From contig JAAXCX010000004.1 in assembly GCA_013036105.1 (NCBI GenBank), forward strand, positions 1 to 64,000: a stretch of 64,000 nucleotides of DNA. Direction: 5' to 3'. Numbering within the stretch: position 1 is the first letter of the stretch; each line of letters opens with the position of its first letter. This document shows, piece after piece, positions 18,164-24,572 of the stretch. The notes beneath the pieces were generated by a model that was not told the DNA's origin, did not search any database, and was given only the letters and a program-made list of their open reading frames with translations. The translations under genes and the position numbers were made by a program. This stretch comes from Vulcanimicrobiota bacterium (GTDB lineage: Bacteria; Vulcanimicrobiota; Vulcanimicrobiia; Vulcanimicrobiales; Vulcanimicrobiaceae).

Positions 18164-19299
18164 TCGTCGGCCTGCAGTGGGGCGACGAAGCCAAGGGCCG
18201 AATCGTCGATTATTACGCGCGCGATTTCGATATCGTCGCCCGCTTCGGCGGCGGCGACAACGCCGGCCACACGATTCGCGTGGGGGACCGGAAGCTCGCG
18301 CTGCGCGTCGTTCCGTCGGCAGTGCTGCAGGATCATTGCGAACTCTTCATTGGAGGCGGTACCGTGATCAGCCGGTCCGGCTTGCTTGCCGAGCTCGAAG
18401 CGCTGGGCAAGATTGGCGTCGATCTTTCGCGGATTAAGATATCCGATCGCGCGCACGTCGTCTTCCCCCAGCACGCCGACGCGGACCGCGAGGCGGAACA
18501 GGCGCGGGGCGCTGCTGCGCTCGGAACGACGGGGCGCGGCATCGGCCCGGCCTACGTTGACAAAGTTGCGCGCAAGGGCGTAACGTTTGGCGCGTTGCTT
18601 GCCGCCGGCGATTTGGAAGCATCCATCGCGGCGCACGTCGTGGATGGCGTCGAGTATCTGCATGCGGCAATCGAACGCGGGCAAAGAGTCCTGGCCGAAG
18701 GCGCGCAGGGCACGCTGTTGGATGTGGGTTACGGCACCTATCCGTACGTCACAAGCTCGCACACCTTGGCGGGCGGCGCGTGCATCGGCCTCGGCGTCGG
18801 CCCGCGCGCGATCGATCGCGTGCTGGGAGTCGTGAAGGCCTATGCCACGCGCGTCGGCGGCGGACCGTTTCCGTCGGAACTTCCCGGCGAAGACGGCGAG
18901 CGTTTGCGCGCGGCGGGCGCGGAGTTCGGCACGGTGACGGGGCGCCCGCGCCGCTGCGGATGGTTCGATGCGGTGGCGGCACGCTACGCGTCGCGTCTGA
19001 ACGGTTTGACCGCGGCCGCGGTGACGAAACTCGACGTGCTTTCGGGTTTGGAAAAGATCGGGATCGTGACGGCGTACAGTGTGGCTGGAAAACCGGCCGC
19101 GTTCGCGTCGGTCGCAGATCCCCGTCTTCAGGTTGAGGTCGAGTACGTTCGGGGCTGGAAGACCGACATTACCGGCGTCACGCGCATTGCCGATCTTCCG
19201 GCCGAAGCGCGATCGTATGTCAAACGCATCGAAGCATCGCTCGCGGTTCCGGTGCAATGCGTTTCGGTTGGCCCGGAACGCTCCCAGCTCGCCGTATGA
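18154..19299 (+). CDS. purA: Adenylosuccinate synthetase, apparent ATC start
   Basis: Converts IMP plus aspartate and GTP to adenylosuccinate. Homology begins right after an in-frame TGA at 18148: IVGLQWGDEAKGRIVDYYA, with catalytic Asp in WGDE and His in DNAGHT. No ATG, GTG or TTG occurs before GTG 18280, which would delete both catalytic residues, so ATC at 18154 (GGGTGA three bases upstream) is the likely start, giving 381 residues. Later motifs GTTGRGIGPAYVDKVARKG, EGAQGTLLDVGYGTYPYVTS, TRVGGGPFP and GRPRRCGWFD are intact. It is shorter than the usual 420-430 because the segment before EGAQGT is reduced. The GDEGKGK loop reads GDEAKGR. Confidence 0.9.
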   Translation: MDVIVGLQWGDEAKGRIVDYYARDFDIVARFGGGDNAGHTIRVGDRKLALRVVPSAVLQDHCELFIGGGTVISRSGLLAELEALGKIGVDLSRIKISDRAHVVFPQHADADREAEQARGAAALGTTGRGIGPAYVDKVARKGVTFGALLAAGDLEASIAAHVVDGVEYLHAAIERGQRVLAEGAQGTLLDVGYGTYPYVTSSHTLAGGACIGLGVGPRAIDRVLGVVKAYATRVGGGPFPSELPGEDGERLRAAGAEFGTVTGRPRRCGWFDAVAARYASRLNGLTAAAVTKLDVLSGLEKIGIVTAYSVAGKPAAFASVADPRLQVEVEYVRGWKTDITGVTRIADLPAEARSYVKRIEASLAVPVQCVSVGPERSQLAV

Positions 19300-19308
19300 G
19301 CTAACACT

Positions 19309-19686
19309 CTGGACGCACTAGAAGCGCTGCTCGCGCAGCGCCGGTCTGCCGAGCATGCCAAGCGCGCGTCACTGGCGCGAGCGCAAGCGCGGCTCGAGCA
19401 AGCCGAGCGCCATCTCGCCGAAACCGAAGAGGCTTTCTCGCGCGCCTGTCGCGAGATCGGACGCAGCGGAACGGCCGCGGCCGCGAGTTTGGAAATTGCC
19501 GTCGCCGCGGCGCGGTCCGCCGTTTTGCAGCACCGAAACGACATCGCGGAGCTGCGCGATCAAGCGCTGTCGGCAATTCGTGCACGCGAGGCCGCCGAAG
19601 CGCTGAAAGCTCGGCGGATGGCCGAATCTGCCGCGCGGGAGGCCCGAAAGGAAGAGCAGGAGCTCGAGGAAGCTAATCAGGCCTAG
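19309..19686 (+). CDS. FliJ-like coiled-coil protein, apparent CTG start
   Basis: An open frame of 125 residues, almost entirely Ala/Arg/Glu-rich coiled coil, follows purA in the same frame after its TGA. The first canonical start (TTG 19489) lies halfway through the coil, so CTG at 19309 (M-DALEALLAQRR) is the best start. The C-terminal part REAAEALKARRMAESAAREA then KEEQELEEANQA follows the pattern of FliJ/YscO stalk proteins of type III export ATPases. The family call is an inference from pattern, with no strict motif available. Its stop is directly followed by the trpE ATG. Confidence 0.5.
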   Translation: MDALEALLAQRRSAEHAKRASLARAQARLEQAERHLAETEEAFSRACREIGRSGTAAAASLEIAVAAARSAVLQHRNDIAELRDQALSAIRAREAAEALKARRMAESAAREARKEEQELEEANQA

Positions 19687-21111
19687 ATGCCCAGCCTCGT
19701 TTCGCGCAGCCGCACGATACCATCGGACACGATCACCCCGATTAGCGCGCTCGCCGCGCTTGGAACGCCTGGCGCATCATGTTTGCTCGAGAGCGTTGAG
19801 AGTGGCGGCCGGATCTCGCGCTACTCCTTTGCCGGAATCGATTATCTGGAATCCCGCACCTTCGAAGATGACGGCAACATGATCGCGGCCATTCGGGCGT
19901 TCGTGAGCGGACACCGCGATCGCGTCGACGATCCGCGGCAGCAGGGCGGCGCGCTCGTCGCCTTCTCTTACGACGCCGCACGTTCGTTTGCGCGATTGCC
20001 CGCGCGTGCTCCGGCGGATCCTCCGATGCCCGCCGCGTACGTAGCTCTGCCGGCAACCTGGCTGATCTTCGATCACTTCAGCGACGAACTCGCGATCTGG
20101 ACCTGTGGCGAGCGCGAAGACGAACTCGAGGCGCGCATCGGATCCTACGTCGACCGGCTCATGTCTGCGCGGCCGTCGTTACCGGGGGCCGTGCGAGGCG
20201 TGCAGCCCGTGGAAGCTTCGCTCGATCGCGCGCAGTTTCTCGAACTCGCGCGCCGCGTGAAGGGCTACATCTTGGATGGCGACGTTTATCAGCTGCAGCT
20301 CGGAATTCGATTCTCCGCGCGGCTGGAGGGAACGGCATTTGACGTTTACCGCGCGGTCCGTTCGCGCAATCCGTCTCCCTACATGTTTTACGTGGACGCG
20401 CCGTTCGGACAGTTGCTGGGCGCGTCGCCGGAGTTCTTGGTGCGGCTCGAAGGCAGAACGGCGCGCATCCGTCCGCTGGCCGGCACGCGACCACGCGGCT
20501 CCGATGAGTCGCAAGATCTCATCATCGCGGGCGAGCTGTTGGCGAACGAAAAGGAACGGGCCGAGCATGTGATGCTCGTCGATCTCGGACGCAACGACCT
20601 TGGAGCCGTTTGCGAGTACGGCTCGGTCAAGGTTTCGGAACTGCTGCAGCTGGAGCGGTACAGCCACGTCATGCACATCGTCTCCGACGTCACCGGCACG
20701 CTGCGATCCGGGCACGACGCGCTCGATCTCTTCGCCGCCGGTTTTCCGGCGGGCACCGTCACCGGAACTCCGAAGATTCGCGCCATGCAGTTGATCGATC
20801 AACTCGAGCCGGTCGCGCGCGGATTCTACGCAGGCAGCGTCGGCCGCTGGGCTTTCAGCGGTGATTTCGATTCGTGCATTACGCTGCGGAGCATGCACGT
20901 GCACGATGGCGATGTTCACTGGCAAGCCTCGGCCGGCATCGTCGCCGACAGCGATCCCGAAGCAGAGTATGAAGAGATTTTGGGCAAAACTCAGATCGCA
21001 CGTGTCGTATTGCAGTGTCATCCTGAGCAGCCGCTCGGCGGTGAGGCGAGCGCGTCGTCCCTTCGACCCGGCTCAGGACAGGCTTCGGGCGCGGAGCTGG
21101 CCGCTAAATGA
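19687..21111 (+). CDS. trpE: Anthranilate synthase component I
   Basis: A 474-residue chorismate-utilising enzyme that, with TrpG, makes anthranilate for tryptophan. Motifs: an N-terminal LLESVESGGRISRYSF segment (Trp-binding region), RIRPLAGTRPRG, DLGRNDLGAV, FPAGTVTGTPKIRAMQLI and ASAGIVADSDPEAEYEE. IRPLAGTRPRG favours TrpE over PabB. The last 30 or so residues (from CHPEQPLGG) lie beyond the normal family end and are encoded by a TGTCATCCTGAGC repeat insertion. The ATG of trpG overlaps the stop (ATGA). Confidence 0.93.
   Translation: MPSLVSRSRTIPSDTITPISALAALGTPGASCLLESVESGGRISRYSFAGIDYLESRTFEDDGNMIAAIRAFVSGHRDRVDDPRQQGGALVAFSYDAARSFARLPARAPADPPMPAAYVALPATWLIFDHFSDELAIWTCGEREDELEARIGSYVDRLMSARPSLPGAVRGVQPVEASLDRAQFLELARRVKGYILDGDVYQLQLGIRFSARLEGTAFDVYRAVRSRNPSPYMFYVDAPFGQLLGASPEFLVRLEGRTARIRPLAGTRPRGSDESQDLIIAGELLANEKERAEHVMLVDLGRNDLGAVCEYGSVKVSELLQLERYSHVMHIVSDVTGTLRSGHDALDLFAAGFPAGTVTGTPKIRAMQLIDQLEPVARGFYAGSVGRWAFSGDFDSCITLRSMHVHDGDVHWQASAGIVADSDPEAEYEEILGKTQIARVVLQCHPEQPLGGEASASSLRPGSGQASGAELAAK
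21016..21082 (+). repeat. Palindromic TGTCATCCTGAGC repeat inserted at the trpE 3' end
   Basis: TGTCATCCTGAGCAG at 21016-21030 and CCCTTCGACCCGGCTCAGGA at 21058-21077 form the two arms (CCTGAGC against GCTCAGG). The element is translated as the TrpE C-terminal tail. It shares its first arm with copies at 5646 and 37823. Confidence 0.75.
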
Positions 21112-21689
21112 AAGTGCTCTTCGTCGATAATTTCGATTCGTTCACGTATAACGTCGTGCATTTGTTAGCCGAACAAGGCGCGCAGCCCGACGTCGTGCAC
21201 AACGACGATCCGCGGCTAGGCCCCAAATTTTTGGAAGAGTACGACGCGCTCGTGATCGGGCCGGGGCCGGGCAATCCGGGCCAAACGCCGCAAATCGTAC
21301 AGCTGGTTCGCGACGCCGCCGCGCGGAAGATGCCGGTCTTCGGCGTCTGTCTGGGTCTGCAAGCCATCGGCGAAGCTTTCGGGGCGCACGTTACGCGCGC
21401 GCCCGAACCGATGCACGGGAAAGTCTCCGCGATCACGCATCGCGGCGGGACGCTCTTCGAAGGGCTCGCATCGCCCCTGCATGCGACGCGCTATCATTCG
21501 CTCTGCCTCGATCCGGCGACGCTTCCCGACGATTTGGAGGTCTGCGCGCGCAGCTCCGACGGAGTCGTTCAGGCTATCGCGCACCGCACGCTGCCGATCA
21601 CCGCGGTGCAATTCCATCCGGAGTCGGTCCTCAGCGAAAACGGCGCGCGAATCGTCCGTAACGCGCTTGGCCTTCACTCCCAAAATTGA
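21108..21689 (+). CDS. trpG: Anthranilate/aminodeoxychorismate synthase glutamine amidotransferase
   Basis: A 193-residue class I glutamine amidotransferase. It begins with LFVDNFDSFTYNVVHLL, the TrpG/PabA N-terminus, has the nucleophile elbow GVCLGLQAIGEAFG with Cys, the oxyanion strand VIGPGPGNPGQTP and the catalytic His/Glu in TAVQFHPESVLSE. It supplies ammonia to TrpE and, in many bacteria, also to PabB. The stop codon overlaps the -35 element of the promoter for the downstream attenuator. Confidence 0.95.
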   Translation: MKVLFVDNFDSFTYNVVHLLAEQGAQPDVVHNDDPRLGPKFLEEYDALVIGPGPGNPGQTPQIVQLVRDAAARKMPVFGVCLGLQAIGEAFGAHVTRAPEPMHGKVSAITHRGGTLFEGLASPLHATRYHSLCLDPATLPDDLEVCARSSDGVVQAIAHRTLPITAVQFHPESVLSENGARIVRNALGLHSQN

Positions 21690-21715
21690 CAGCGCGCGTC
21701 CACCCGTGGTAGACT
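21686..21715 (+). promoter_or_regulatory. Sigma-70-type promoter of the DAHP synthase attenuator
   Basis: TTGACA at 21686-21691, an 18-base spacer ending in TGG (extended -10), and TAGACT at 21710-21715. The predicted start of transcription, about 21722, is two to four bases before the leader-peptide ATG at 21725, so the leader would be translated from a nearly leaderless RNA. Confidence 0.65.
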
Positions 21716-21724
21716 GCCCTCCAC

Positions 21725-21787
21725 ATGATCTCGTCCGCGCGCTATTCCTATTGGTGGTACCTCGCCGCAGAAATGCCGGTAAGTTAA
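21725..21787 (+). CDS. Attenuator leader peptide rich in Tyr and Trp
   Basis: A 20-codon frame upstream of DAHP synthase, containing RYSYWWYLAAEMPVS: three Tyr and two adjacent Trp codons within six positions (21743-21760). No ribosome site is seen, in line with the nearly leaderless transcript predicted from the promoter. It ends just before a terminator hairpin. Such peptides sense charged tRNA: stalling at the Tyr/Trp codons would leave the CCGGTAAG strand free, whereas a ribosome at the stop codon would cover it. The peptide itself probably has no other role. Confidence 0.75.
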   Translation: MISSARYSYWWYLAAEMPVS

Positions 21788-21848
21788 GCGCGCCAGCGAA
21801 GATCGTCAATCACTCTTCAAAAGCCGCCCTTACCGGGGCGGTTTTTTT
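21737..21848 (+). promoter_or_regulatory. Transcription attenuator for aromatic biosynthesis
   Basis: Three helices can be drawn. GCGCGCT (21737-21743) pairs with AGCGCGC (21787-21793). CCGGTAAG (21776-21783), just before the leader stop, is a perfect complement of CTTACCGG (21829-21836), forming an antiterminator. CTTACCGG is also the loop and arm of the terminator hairpin, so the two structures exclude each other. This is the classical Trp-type attenuation layout, applied to DAHP synthase. Confidence 0.72.
21821..21848 (+). terminator. Intrinsic terminator of the attenuator
   Basis: CCGCCC (21824-21829) pairs with GGGCGG (21836-21841) around a short TTACCG loop, followed directly by seven T residues. 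It lies 21 bases before the DAHP synthase start, so readthrough is needed for expression. Confidence 0.85.
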
Positions 21849-21868
21849 CATCTCTTGAGGCTGCAATC

Positions 21869-22696
21869 GTGTATAAACTAGCGAGTAAAGAAGGAGCCGG
21901 AGCAACGGTCGTTCGCGTGGGAGCGGCGAGCTTCGGCGACGGAGGTTTTACGATGATCGCCGGGCCATGCGCGATCGAGAGCCGCGCTCAGATCGAGCTG
22001 ACGGCGAAGTTTGTGGCTTCGGCCGGCGCGGCAATGGTGCGCGGCGGCGCCTACAAACCGCGCACGTCCCCGTACGCGTTTCAAGGCCTGGGCGAAGAGG
22101 GCGTCAAGCTGATTGCGGCGGCATGCCAAAGTGCGGGTCTGCCCGCCGTCGTCGAGGCGCTGGCCGAAACGCAGCTGCTCGTTCTCGACTGGTACGTCGA
22201 CATGATCCAGATCGGCGCGCGCAACATGCAGAATTTCACGCTGCTGCAGGCGGCGGCCCGCACCGGCAAACCCGTGCTGCTGAAACGTGCGCCGTTCGCG
22301 ACGCTCGACGAAGTGCTCTATGCGGCCGAATACATTCTGCTCGAAGGCAATCCCAACGTCGTGCTGTGCGAACGCGGCGTGCGCGGCTTCGATCCGCAGA
22401 CGCGCAATCTCTTCGATCTGGGCGGAGCGCTGCGGCTCAAAGAACTCACGCATCTGCCGGTGATCGCCGATCCGAGTCACGCCACCGGGCGCGCGAGTTT
22501 GATCGAGCCGCTCGTCCTGGCGGCGGCCGCCGCCGGACTCGACGGCGCCATCGTCGAGGTCCATCCCGAACCGCCCACGGCCCTTTCCGATGCCGCGCAG
22601 GCGCTCGACTTCGACGCCTTCGCGCAGTTGATGCGCAAACTGCGGGCGCTGCGCGGTTCGCTCGAACCCCAACCGCGATTGGCCGCCTGCAAATAA
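21869..22696 (+). CDS. aroF: 3-deoxy-7-phosphoheptulonate (DAHP) synthase
   Basis: A 275-residue type I-beta DAHP synthase, first enzyme of the shikimate pathway (PEP plus erythrose 4-phosphate). Motifs: [51 protein letters not shown] and [11 protein letters not shown], together forming the PEP, metal and phosphate sites. There is no N-terminal ferredoxin-like or C-terminal chorismate-mutase regulatory domain, so feedback control by aromatic amino acids may rest mainly on the attenuator upstream. The start is GTG 21869. The symbol is the common one for this family in trpEG neighbourhoods; aroG is equally defensible. Confidence 0.93.
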   Translation: MYKLASKEGAGATVVRVGAASFGDGGFTMIAGPCAIESRAQIELTAKFVASAGAAMVRGGAYKPRTSPYAFQGLGEEGVKLIAAACQSAGLPAVVEALAETQLLVLDWYVDMIQIGARNMQNFTLLQAAARTGKPVLLKRAPFATLDEVLYAAEYILLEGNPNVVLCERGVRGFDPQTRNLFDLGGALRLKELTHLPVIADPSHATGRASLIEPLVLAAAAAGLDGAIVEVHPEPPTALSDAAQALDFDAFAQLMRKLRALRGSLEPQPRLAACK

Positions 22697-22712
22697 TGGC
22701 GCGTCCGGCGCC

Positions 22713-23003
22713 TTGCCGGGCTCTTGGATTGCCGTGGGATTTGCGCTGCACTACATCTTCGCGCTCGGCATCGTGGCGTTGCTGCTGCTCGGACTGAATA
22801 CAGCCGCGCGCGTATTTGCACGCGGCCGGGAATTATCCGGCGGCAAGAAGACCGTTCGCATTTTGGATTCGGCGCAGCTGACGAAGCAAGCTGCGCTGCA
22901 CGTGGCGGGGGTCGAAGGCCGCCGTTATCTCGTCGGCACAGCCGGCAACAGTGTAGCGCTTTTGGCCGAGCTGCCGGGCGAGCCCGGCGACGTTCCGGCT
23001 TAG
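22713..23003 (+). CDS. FliO-like type III export membrane protein
   Basis: A 96-residue protein with one N-terminal membrane helix (ALHYIFALGIVALLLLGL) followed by a cytoplasmic beta-rich domain. KTVRILDSAQLTKQAALHVA then EGRRYLVGTAGNSVALLAEL matches the FliO/FliZ pattern of a conserved strand pair ending in LLAEL. FliO helps assemble the FliP/FliR export gate in flagella. Starts considered are TTG 22713 and GTG 22734; no ATG is in frame. With the FliJ-like and sigma-28-type genes it is one of three scattered motility-type genes here. Confidence 0.65.
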   Translation: MPGSWIAVGFALHYIFALGIVALLLLGLNTAARVFARGRELSGGKKTVRILDSAQLTKQAALHVAGVEGRRYLVGTAGNSVALLAELPGEPGDVPA

Positions 23004-24025
23004 AAGTAAGTCAGGCGCCCGACTTTATTCGCCGCGGTTTCCGTGAAGTAAATTTCGGAGTCCGGGCCGAGTGAAAGAAACGACGCTTGGGAACCGGCGG
23101 TCGGAATCGGAAATTCGGTGACGCCGAACGAGATGCCGGAGATCTGACCGATCTTGTTCTGCGCGCGGTCGGTGAAGTAGAGATTGAAGTCGGCGCCGTT
23201 GATCAAACCGAAGGCGGACGTTGCCGGCGCGAGCGAGTGTTCGGTGACGACTCCGGCGGGGGTGATCTGTCCGAGCTTCGCCGCGTTGTTTTCGGTGAAG
23301 CAGAGCGTCTGGTTATCTGGGCACACGACGATCTGCGTGGGCGCGGCGTTGGCCGTCAGCGTTGGATGCGGAGCGCCGAACGTCTGTGCCGTAATGTCGA
23401 AGCGGACGATCGCCGAGGCGTTGCTTTCCGCAATCCAGATTCCGCCGTCGCTGAAACCGACGAGCCCCGCTAATCCGGCGTTTGGAGTCGGGACGGGGAA
23501 TTCCGTGATGTTGCCGCTGAGGTCTATACGGCCGAGTTTGTTAGCGGTAGTTTCGCTGAACCAAAGCGCGCCGTCGGGCCCGCGCGTGATGTAGGTCGGC
23601 CCGGCGTTGGCCGTCGGCAAGGGATACTCGGTACCAACGGTCGTCCCGGTTTGCGTGCCGATCTTGTTGGCCGTATTTTCCGTGAACCAAAGGCTCGTGT
23701 CGGGCATGCCGACGATGGCAAACGGTCCCGCGTTTGCCGTGGGCACCGGTGTTTCGACGAAAACGCCGCCGGTCGTCATTTGCGCAATCTTATTGCCCGC
23801 AGTTTCAGTGAAGTACAGGAAACCGTCGAAACCCAGGGTGATTCCCTGCGGCGCGCTGGCAGCGGTTGGCACCGTGAACTCCGCCGATACGTGCGGCACG
23901 ACCGGCGTGGGAGTGGGCAGCGGCCCGCTGCCGATCACCGTGCCGCCGGAGCAGGCAGTGGAGGCGAGCAAGGCCAGGGCGGCCGGGACCAACCCGGCGC
24001 TGCGAAAGACGAAGGGACGCCGCAT
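23000..24025 (-). CDS. Streptogramin-lyase-like beta-propeller lipoprotein
   Basis: About 341 residues from ATG 24025, which has GGAG seven bases upstream. The signal peptide ends LALLASTACSGG, likely a lipobox although the -3 residue is Ser. The mature chain is built of about six blades, each with a TEFPVPT-ANAGP turn and an LWFTENTANKIG-type strand, the Vgb/NHL-like propeller. True virginiamycin B lyases need a catalytic His-Glu-His set that I cannot locate, so enzyme activity is doubtful and a binding role is more likely. It is transcribed away from the BlaI operon and overlaps the FliO-like gene by 4 bases at its end. Confidence 0.82.
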   Translation of the reverse strand: MRRPFVFRSAGLVPAALALLASTACSGGTVIGSGPLPTPTPVVPHVSAEFTVPTAASAPQGITLGFDGFLYFTETAGNKIAQMTTGGVFVETPVPTANAGPFAIVGMPDTSLWFTENTANKIGTQTGTTVGTEYPLPTANAGPTYITRGPDGALWFSETTANKLGRIDLSGNITEFPVPTPNAGLAGLVGFSDGGIWIAESNASAIVRFDITAQTFGAPHPTLTANAAPTQIVVCPDNQTLCFTENNAAKLGQITPAGVVTEHSLAPATSAFGLINGADFNLYFTDRAQNKIGQISGISFGVTEFPIPTAGSQASFLSLGPDSEIYFTETAANKVGRLTYF

Positions 24026-24103
24026 TCTAGTCTCCATTGATAGGGGTAACGAATCGGCGCTATTCGTCCTCTCTCCAAGCGGGGCCCGCCACCCTTGCCG
24101 TGG

Positions 24104-24163
24104 TATTAATTCCATAGTTGACAACGGGTCTCCGACCCCTTATAGTCTACTAAAGAATTAATA
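24104..24163 (+). promoter_or_regulatory. Promoter of the BlaI/M56 operon framed by a 9-bp inverted repeat
   Basis: TTGACA (24118-24123), a 17-base spacer and TATAGT (24141-24146) form a near-consensus promoter. TATTAATTC (24104-24112) and GAATTAATA (24155-24163) are perfect inverted copies on either side of it. A second small dyad, TAGT-CT-ACTA, covers the -10. These are candidate operators for the BlaI-family repressor encoded next; BlaI repressors bind dyads that overlap their own promoter. Confidence 0.65.
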
Positions 24164-24188
24164 ACACTGGTCTGGCCTGGAGGTAGCT

Positions 24189-24572
24189 GTGGCTCGCAAG
24201 AAATCCCCCACTCTCACTGAGGCCGAGCTGCGTTTGATGGAAGTGCTGTGGCAGAAACGCAGCGCAACCATCGCCGACGTGACCGAAGCGCTTCCGCCGC
24301 CGCCGATTGCTTATAACACCGTGCTGACGACGATGCGCATTCTGGAACAAAAAGGCTACGTCAGTCACGAAGAAGAGGGCCGGGCCTACGTCTATTCACC
24401 GCTGGTCGAGCGCGAAGAAGCAGCACAGTCGGCGGTCGGCCTGCTGCTCAACCGGTTCTTCGGAAACAAATCGGCCGAGCTCGCGCTACGTTTGATCGAG
24501 AACGAGCGCCCGGGTGCCGCGGAACTTCAGCGGCTCAAGACGCTCATCGAACAGTACGAGGAAGGTTCCTAA
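24189..24572 (+). CDS. BlaI/MecI-family transcriptional repressor
   Basis: A 127-residue protein with the standard BlaI layout: winged helix (LTEAELRLMEVLWQ ... TIADVTEAL ... AYNTVLTTMRILEQKGYVSHE) followed by a C-terminal dimerisation helix bundle containing LLNRFFGNKS, near the site cut in staphylococcal BlaI/MecI. It should repress the operon until its partner membrane protease triggers cleavage. The start is GTG with a GGAGG site 5 bases upstream. The partner gene starts on the last base of its stop codon. Confidence 0.94.
   Translation: MARKKSPTLTEAELRLMEVLWQKRSATIADVTEALPPPPIAYNTVLTTMRILEQKGYVSHEEEGRAYVYSPLVEREEAAQSAVGLLLNRFFGNKSAELALRLIENERPGAAELQRLKTLIEQYEEGS

Noticed and set aside
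18280-19299. purA starting at GTG 18280
   Set aside because: This start removes the GDEAKG loop and the catalytic Asp and His, so the protein would be inactive.
23000-24025. Active virginiamycin B lyase (antibiotic resistance gene)
   Set aside because: Only the propeller fold is clear; the catalytic His/Glu set was not found, and such propellers are common without lyase activity.
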